From Actinocorallia populi (GTDB lineage: Bacteria > Actinomycetota > Actinomycetes > Streptosporangiales > Streptosporangiaceae), in the NCBI RefSeq assembly GCF_002995495.1, contig NZ_PVZV01000007.1, positions 310,001 through 374,000 of the forward strand: a DNA stretch of 64,000 nt, read 5' to 3'. A program made the position numbers and the translations under genes. Below, one piece after another: positions 59,663-64,000 of the stretch; position 1 is the stretch's first letter, and every line of letters starts with the position of its first letter. The notes beneath the pieces were generated by a model, which searched no databases, was not told the DNA's origin, and was given only the letters and a program-made list of their open reading frames with translations.

Positions 59663-60946
59663 GTGAACGCCGAAGACCTGATCATGATCAGCGTGGACGA
59701 CCACGTGGTGGAGCCGCCGAACCTGTTCGACGGCCACATCCCCGCCAAGTACAAGGACGCCGCTCCCAAGGTCATCACCAAGCGGGACGGCTCGGACGTG
59801 TGGACGTTCAACGGCTCGACCATCCCCAACATCGGCCTCAACGCCGTCGCCGGCCGCCCGAAGGAGGAGTACGGCATCGAGCCGACCGCCTTCGACGAGA
59901 TCCGCCCCGGCACCTACGACATCCACGAGCGCATCAAGGACATGAACGCCGGCGGCATCCTGGCCTCGATGAACTTCCCGTCCTTCCCCGGCTTCAGCGG
60001 ACGGCTCTTCGCCGCGGCCGAGGACAAGGACCTCGCCCTCGCGGTCCTGCGCGCCTACAACGACTGGCACATCGACGACTGGGCCGGCACCTACCCGGGC
60101 CGCATCATCCCCATGGCCCTGCCCGTCCTGTGGGACGCCGAGGAATGCGCCCGCGAGGTCCGCCGGGTGGCCAAGAAGGGCTGCCGCTCACTGACCTTCA
60201 CCGAGAACCCCGCCACCCTGGGCTACCCCAGCTTCCACAACGAGTACTGGGACCCGCTGTGGCAGGCCGTCTCGGACGAGAACGTCGTGGTGTCCATCCA
60301 CCTCGGCTCCTCCGGCCAACTGTCGGTCACCGCGCCCGACGCGCCCATCGACGTCATGATCACCCTGCAGCCCATGAACATCTGCCAGGCCGCCGCCGAC
60401 CTGCTGTGGTCCCGGGTGATCAAGAAGTTCCCCGACATCAGGTTCGCCCTGTCCGAGGGCGGCACCGGCTGGATCCCCTACTTCCTGGACCGCATCGACC
60501 GCACCTACGACATGCACCACCTGTGGACCGGCCAGGACTTCGGCGACAAACTCCCCTCAGAGGTCTTCCGCGAGCACTTCCTGACCTGCTTCATCTCCGA
60601 CCCCGTCGGCGTGCAGCTGCGCAACCTCATCGGCATCGACAACATCGCCTGGGAATGCGACTACCCGCACTCGGACTCCTCCTGGCCCAACGCCCCCGAG
60701 GAGCTCATCGCGGTCGCCGCCGACGTGCCCGCCGACGAACTCAACAAGATCACCTACCAGAACGCCATGCGCTGGTACTCCTTCGACCCCTTCGTGAACG
60801 GGCGCACGAAGGAGACCGCCACCGTCGGCGCGCTGCGCGCCGAAGCGGGCGACCACGACGTGAGCATCCGCTCCCGCGACAAGGGCCGCTTCACCAAGTC
60901 CATCGGCATCGAACTGGGCGAACTCGCCAAGAACGCCACCGCCTGA
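59663..60946 (+). CDS. COG2159 amidohydrolase
   Basis: A 427-aa ACMSD-like barrel with the variant metal pattern ISVDDHVVEPPNLF (DxH), VSIHLGSSG, ALSEGGTGW (Glu replaces the second His) and AWECDYPHSDSSWP. GTG at 59663, GAGGAG upstream. Divergent from ligase D across a shared operator-like site, so probably part of the same acid-degradation regulon. It may cleave a C-C or amide bond in an acyl-CoA-derived intermediate. It resembles the enzymes at 38511 and 61865 closely enough to suggest duplication. Confidence 0.9.
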   Translation: MNAEDLIMISVDDHVVEPPNLFDGHIPAKYKDAAPKVITKRDGSDVWTFNGSTIPNIGLNAVAGRPKEEYGIEPTAFDEIRPGTYDIHERIKDMNAGGILASMNFPSFPGFSGRLFAAAEDKDLALAVLRAYNDWHIDDWAGTYPGRIIPMALPVLWDAEECAREVRRVAKKGCRSLTFTENPATLGYPSFHNEYWDPLWQAVSDENVVVSIHLGSSGQLSVTAPDAPIDVMITLQPMNICQAAADLLWSRVIKKFPDIRFALSEGGTGWIPYFLDRIDRTYDMHHLWTGQDFGDKLPSEVFREHFLTCFISDPVGVQLRNLIGIDNIAWECDYPHSDSSWPNAPEELIAVAADVPADELNKITYQNAMRWYSFDPFVNGRTKETATVGALRAEAGDHDVSIRSRDKGRFTKSIGIELGELAKNATA

Positions 60947-60965
60947 GCAGCGTCGCCCCGACGGC

Positions 60966-60992
60966 GCCGCCTCCGGGTCACCCGGAGGCGGC
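60966..60992. terminator. Bidirectional terminator inside the GntR 3' end
   Basis: GCCGCCTCCGGG / CCCGGAGGCGGC, a 12-bp perfect stem with a TCA loop that is also the GntR stop codon region (60980-60978). Its left arm lies beyond the GntR gene and its right arm is made of the last GntR codons. Confidence 0.75.
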
Positions 60993-61730
60993 CTCGCCCT
61001 CGGAGTCCTCGGCGTCGAACATGCCGCGGGCGTGGAACAGCTCGACCACCAGGTCGCCCTGCCGGCGCAGCATGGTGGCGTACTCGCGTTCGGCCAGCTC
61101 GGGGTAGCCGCGCTCGATCGCGGTGACGATGGCGGCCACGCCCTCGCGCTCGACCGCGTCCGCGCCGGGGACCAGCGCGAAGAAGTTGCCCGGCACGATG
61201 TCGGTCATCTGGCGCAGCATGGTGCGCAGCCGCGGCGACTGGGCCGCCTCGATCACCGTGCGGTGGAAGTCCAGGGTGAGCCGGTGCAGGGTCTCGGGGT
61301 CGGTGGCCGCGGCGATCTGCTCCTGCAGCACCCGCAGCGGCTCGGCCAGGGCGGTGCCCTTGCGCTCGACCGCGCGGCGCACGCCGAACCCGTAGAACAG
61401 GCCGTACAGCTCGTAGTGGTCGCGGACCGACGGCTCGTCCAGCGCGTTCACGAACGCGCCGCGGTGCGGGATGATCGTCGTCCAGCCCTCGCGCTCCAGC
61501 GCGATCAGCGCCTCGCGGACCGGGATGCGCGAGACGCCCAGGGCCTGGGCGATGGCGTCCTGCGGCACCCGCTGGCCCTGCTTGAGCACCCCTTCGAAGA
61601 TCAGCCTGCGGACGTACAGGCGCACCTGCTCGCCACTGCTCATCCGGGCCAGGCTGCCGTCCGGCAGCGCGGTGCCCTCCTGGGGCGCGGACAGGATGTC
61701 GGCCGCTGCGGCCCCCTGGCGGCGTGCCAT
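60978..61730 (-). CDS. GntR-family regulator, FadR/FCD subfamily
   Basis: A 250-aa GntR regulator. The winged helix covers about residues 33-100 (RLYVRRLIFEGVLKQGQ, AIAQALGVSRIPVREALIAL, IIPHRGAFV) and the FCD ligand domain about 110-235 (LTLDFHRTVIEAAQSPRL with conserved Asp/His metal or ligand residues). Members sense acyl-CoAs or organic acids. ATG at 61730. An inverted repeat 45-58 nt upstream is a plausible autoregulatory site. It lies between two COG2159 amidohydrolases and is the obvious local candidate for their control. Confidence 0.92.
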   Translation of the reverse strand: MARRQGAAAADILSAPQEGTALPDGSLARMSSGEQVRLYVRRLIFEGVLKQGQRVPQDAIAQALGVSRIPVREALIALEREGWTTIIPHRGAFVNALDEPSVRDHYELYGLFYGFGVRRAVERKGTALAEPLRVLQEQIAAATDPETLHRLTLDFHRTVIEAAQSPRLRTMLRQMTDIVPGNFFALVPGADAVEREGVAAIVTAIERGYPELAEREYATMLRRQGDLVVELFHARGMFDAEDSEGEAASG

Positions 61731-61774
61731 CTCGTTTCACGTCCTCGACTCGCGGGGTGACCCTCCGTCACCCG

Positions 61775-61788
61775 TCTTAAGAATAAGA
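61775..61788. promoter_or_regulatory. Candidate GntR operator
   Basis: TCTTA-agaa-TAAGA, perfect five-base arms, in the AT-rich leader of the GntR gene. The following ATAAGATAT also occurs at 33374-33382 in the divergent region before the DUF35/thiolase-like operon. Confidence 0.5.
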
Positions 61789-61791
61789 TAT

Positions 61792-61837
61792 CAGCCCTGT
61801 ACCGCGCCGGTTGATCGATCGGCGCCGTACAGGGCTG
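61792..61837. terminator. Long hairpin terminator after an amidohydrolase
   Basis: An 18-bp stem with one mismatch (CAGCCCTGTAC with GTACAGGGCTG, continuing inward) and a 10-nt loop lies 28 nt downstream of the minus-strand amidohydrolase and upstream of the GntR promoter. Confidence 0.75.
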
Positions 61838-61864
61838 TGACCTGCCCCTCCTCGCGGCCGCCGC

Positions 61865-63106
61865 TCACCCCGCCGCAGGGAGGTCGAGGCCGAGGAGGCG
61901 GATGGCGTTACCGCGTGCGATCTTGTCGATGGACGCCTGGTCCAGGTGCCCGTACTGCAGGGCGGCCTCCTCGCGCGAGCGCGGCCAGGTGCCGTCCTGG
62001 TGGGGGTAGTCGGTCTCGAAGGTGACGTTGTCGATGCCGACCTTGTCCAGGAGTTCGACGCCGACGGAGTCCTTGAAGAAGCAGCTGGTGATCTGCCGGT
62101 AGTAGTACGCCGAGGGCGGCTCGGGGCAGTTGTCCTGGGTGCGGGCCCAGCCGCGGTGGGTCTCCCAGACGTCGTCGATGCGCTCGAGGAGGTAGGGCAC
62201 CCACCCGATCTGCGCCTCTGCGTACAGCAGCTTCAGCTCGGGGAAGCGGTGCAGCACGCCGGAGAACATGAAGTCGGTCATGCTGGCGACGCTGTTGCCG
62301 AAGATGATGGTCGAGCCCACCGCGGGCGGGGCGTCGGCGGAGGTCTGCGGGGTCTTGGTACCCGAGCCGATGTGCATCGAAAGAACGGTGCCCGTCTCGG
62401 CGCACGCGGCGAAGAACGGATCCCAGTACCCCGAGTGGATGCTGGGCAGCCCCAGGTAGGCGGGCAGTTCGCTGAAGGCCACCGCCCGCACGCCGCGCGC
62501 GGCGTTGCGGCGCACCTCGGCCACGGCCAGCTCCACGTCCCACAGCGGGATGATGCACAGCGGGATGAGCCGGCCCCCGCTGGAGCCGCACCACTCCTCG
62601 ACCATCCAGTCGTTGTAGGCGCGCACCGACAGCTCGGCCAGCTCGCGGTCCTTGCCCCACAGGAAGATCTGACCGCAAAAACGCGGGTAGTTGGGGAAGC
62701 ACATCTGGGCCTCGACGCCGTTGATGTCCATGTCCTTCAGGCGCTCGGAGGGGATCCAGCAGCCCGGGCGCATGTCGTCGTAGGTGATCCCCTCGTTGGT
62801 GACCTCGTCGGCGGGCACCCCGGCGGCGGCGATGTACTTCTTGATCTGCGTCATGACACCGTCGTAGTTCCACCAGGCCACGTCGCGGCCCTCGGTGCCG
62901 GGCGACTCCTCGTACCGGCCGTCGACGAGCCGCACCTCACCGGCGGGCGCGTGAACGATCCGCGGCCCGCGCTCGCGCAACCGGGCGGGCAGGCGGGAGG
63001 TCCACACGTCCGGGGGTTCGACGACATGGGCGTCCACGTCGATGAGCTTCGGGATCTTGGCCAGCCGGGCGTCGAGCACGTCCGGACGGACGACCTGCTC
63101 CGTCAC
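61865..63106 (-). CDS. COG2159 amidohydrolase
   Basis: A 413-aa ACMSD-like barrel: LIDVDAHVVEPPDVW (DxH), LSMHIGSGT, LLYAEAQIGW (Glu variant) and VTFETDYPHQDGTWP. It shares the HVVEPP start and the Asp-Tyr-Pro-His end with the protein at 59663. GTG at 63106 has the strong AGGAGGAG site. Single-gene transcript with its own AT-rich promoter and a long terminator. Function presumably parallels that of the other amidohydrolases of this region. Confidence 0.9.
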   Translation of the reverse strand: MTEQVVRPDVLDARLAKIPKLIDVDAHVVEPPDVWTSRLPARLRERGPRIVHAPAGEVRLVDGRYEESPGTEGRDVAWWNYDGVMTQIKKYIAAAGVPADEVTNEGITYDDMRPGCWIPSERLKDMDINGVEAQMCFPNYPRFCGQIFLWGKDRELAELSVRAYNDWMVEEWCGSSGGRLIPLCIIPLWDVELAVAEVRRNAARGVRAVAFSELPAYLGLPSIHSGYWDPFFAACAETGTVLSMHIGSGTKTPQTSADAPPAVGSTIIFGNSVASMTDFMFSGVLHRFPELKLLYAEAQIGWVPYLLERIDDVWETHRGWARTQDNCPEPPSAYYYRQITSCFFKDSVGVELLDKVGIDNVTFETDYPHQDGTWPRSREEAALQYGHLDQASIDKIARGNAIRLLGLDLPAAG

Positions 63107-63118
63107 GAGCTCCTCCTA

Positions 63119-63136
63119 ATATTGGATTCTATATAC
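63119..63136. promoter_or_regulatory. AT-rich operator/promoter candidate before an amidohydrolase
   Basis: ATAT (63119-63122) and ATAT (63131-63134) flank TGGATTCT. The stretch contains ATTGGAT, the core of the sites at 54392 and 59540, and GGATTCTATATAC, similar to the site at 24616. Confidence 0.45.
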
Positions 63137-63152
63137 AGAGTACGGGACAAAA

Positions 63153-63176
63153 GCTCCCCGGGCGAGCCCGGGGAGC
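63153..63176. terminator. Hairpin terminator after the TetR gene
   Basis: Perfect 11-bp arms GCTCCCCGGGC / GCCCGGGGAGC with a GA centre, 6 nt downstream of the minus-strand TetR gene. Confidence 0.8.
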
Positions 63177-63182
63177 GTGCCG

Positions 63183-63890
63183 TCAGGCGGACGCCGGGTC
63201 GAACACGGAGGCCGCGATCCGGGCGGTCTGCGCGCCGACCGGGGCGGTCAGCGCGGCCACGGTCATGTCCACCAGGTTGGCCGTCATCAGCGGCAGCGGC
63301 AGCAGCCGGCGCCGGTTGTCGGGCGCGTCCTCCAGCGCCGCCCGGTCGGCCAGCACGTGCAGGGCGGACTGGGAGGCCAGGAAGAGCCGCTCGACCGCCA
63401 GCTCACGGGGCATCGAGCGGCTCATCAGCACGATGAGCCGCCGGGACGCCTCGGTCAGCGCGGGGTCGACCAGGTACTGCACCTCCTCGACGGTCAGCCG
63501 CGGCCGGTTCAGCGCCGACGCCCAGATCCGGATCGCGGCGCGGGGGCTGGGCCCGAGCGCCAGGTACTCGGCGAGCGGCAGGACGATGACCTCGGCCAGC
63601 GCCCGCACGTCGTCCTCCCCGCCCTCGCTCACCAGGGCGGCGTACAGCTCCTCGTGCCGGGCGCGCAGCCAGGGGCCGTGCCGCTGCATGACCGCCTTGA
63701 GCAGGCCCTCCCGGCCGCCGAAGTGGTAGTGCAGCGAGGCGGTGCTGCGCTGGCCGGCGGCACCGTTGATCTCGTTGAGGGACACGCCCTCGATGCCCCG
63801 CTCGGCCATGAGCCGCTCCGCGGCGTCCAGGATCCGCTGCCGGGTTCCGGCGCCGCGTCCGCCGCGGCCCTCTCCTGCTCGTTCAGACAC
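63183..63890 (-). CDS. TetR-family regulator
   Basis: A 235-aa TetR protein. ILDAAERLMAERGIEGVSL and GAAGQRSTASLHYHFGGREGLL form the helix-turn-helix (about residues 18-62). The rest is a helical ligand domain with a SQSALHVLADRAAL helix. Start set at GTG 63890 behind GGAAGAAAG; the frame is open further upstream but would overlap the preceding gene by far more. It overlaps the stop of the upstream partial gene by eight bases, so both are in one operon. Confidence 0.87.
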   Translation of the reverse strand: MSERAGEGRGGRGAGTRQRILDAAERLMAERGIEGVSLNEINGAAGQRSTASLHYHFGGREGLLKAVMQRHGPWLRARHEELYAALVSEGGEDDVRALAEVIVLPLAEYLALGPSPRAAIRIWASALNRPRLTVEEVQYLVDPALTEASRRLIVLMSRSMPRELAVERLFLASQSALHVLADRAALEDAPDNRRRLLPLPLMTANLVDMTVAALTAPVGAQTARIAASVFDPASA

Positions 63891-64000
63891 CGCTTTCTTC
63901 CAGTCGGCGCACCCGGTTGGGGATCCACGGGCCCTCCGGGACCTCCTCACCATAGAACTGCTTCGCCCAGTGGCGGAACTCCATGATCGGTCCGTCGCCC
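63883..64000 (-). CDS. Partial CDS, C-terminal 38 residues, unidentified
   Basis: Only the end of this gene is in the window: GDGPIMEFRHWAKQFYGEEV, then PEGPWIPNRVRRLEESGV and TGA at 63885-63883. The stop overlaps the TetR start. The fragment is too short to assign; the Trp/Pro-rich tail is not one I recognise. Confidence 0.55.
   Translation of the reverse strand, partial: GDGPIMEFRHWAKQFYGEEVPEGPWIPNRVRRLEESGV

Noticed and set aside
21595-63953. A classical cholesterol degradation cluster
   Set aside because: Side-chain-like enzymes are present, but no ring-degradation genes (KstD, HsaA-D) or Mce transporter are seen, and the operators do not match the KstR palindrome.
1-64000. tRNA, rRNA, CRISPR arrays, riboswitches
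   Set aside because: No cloverleaf-like or rRNA sequence, no regularly spaced repeats and no recognisable riboswitch core were seen on reading the intergenic regions.

Overview
The window is about 72% G+C overall. It uses GTG and TTG starts freely, couples genes through 1-4 nt stop/start overlaps, and carries F420-type (DDN-like) and ECF sigma genes. All this points to a chromosome segment of a high-GC, multicellular-type actinomycete; a Thermomonosporaceae/Streptosporangiales-like organism (Actinomadura or Thermomonospora kin) is my inference. No rRNA, tRNA, CRISPR array or intact insertion sequence was seen.

Left part (1-16200): mixed housekeeping and accessory genes. A membrane protein is cut by the left edge. 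A DUF2236 oxygenase faces its TetR regulator. A Crp-like regulator precedes a translationally coupled pair at 2966-5913: a nucleotide-cyclase-fold protein whose C-terminus carries an N/G-rich motif, and a 736-aa STAND/NLR-like protein whose N-terminus carries the same motif. This looks like a bacterial amyloid (RHIM/BASS-like) signalling pair and is the most exciting item. Next come a glycosidase-like protein, an ECF42 sigma factor with a degenerate tyrosine recombinase fused to its C-terminus, its DGPF partner, a 32-bp perfect palindrome, a frameshifted ABC-F gene, and a run of small metabolic genes that includes a thiolase remnant.

Middle (16283-21386): a three-gene operon of a GCS2/ATP-grasp fusion amidoligase, an asparagine-synthase-type amidotransferase and an EgtC-like class II amidohydrolase. 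It probably makes or remodels a small amidated or gamma-glutamyl peptide of unknown structure. From 25933 to about 29570 lies a visibly lower-GC island: a chimeric membrane protein with an extracellular periplasmic-binding domain, and a divergent possible regulator.

Right part (21595-63953, interrupted by the island and by an ECF41/hydrolase/MFS unit): a large CoA-thioester catabolic region. It holds four acyl-CoA ligases, two class III CoA transferases, three acyl-CoA dehydrogenases, two crotonases, three thiolase-fold proteins, two DUF35/OB proteins (one fused to an HMG-CoA-synthase fold), a Rieske oxygenase, an acetoacetate-decarboxylase-like protein, an SDR, three COG2159 amidohydrolases (a fourth lies at 13371) and a D-aminoacylase-like enzyme. 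TetR and GntR regulators are interspersed. Several divergent intergenic regions contain short AT-rich operator-like sequences, two of which share an exact 13-mer. The likely logic is activation of a carboxylic acid to its CoA ester, dehydrogenation and hydration, then thiolase- or aldolase-type cleavage, as in steroid side-chain or alicyclic/aromatic acid degradation. No gene fixes the substrate.
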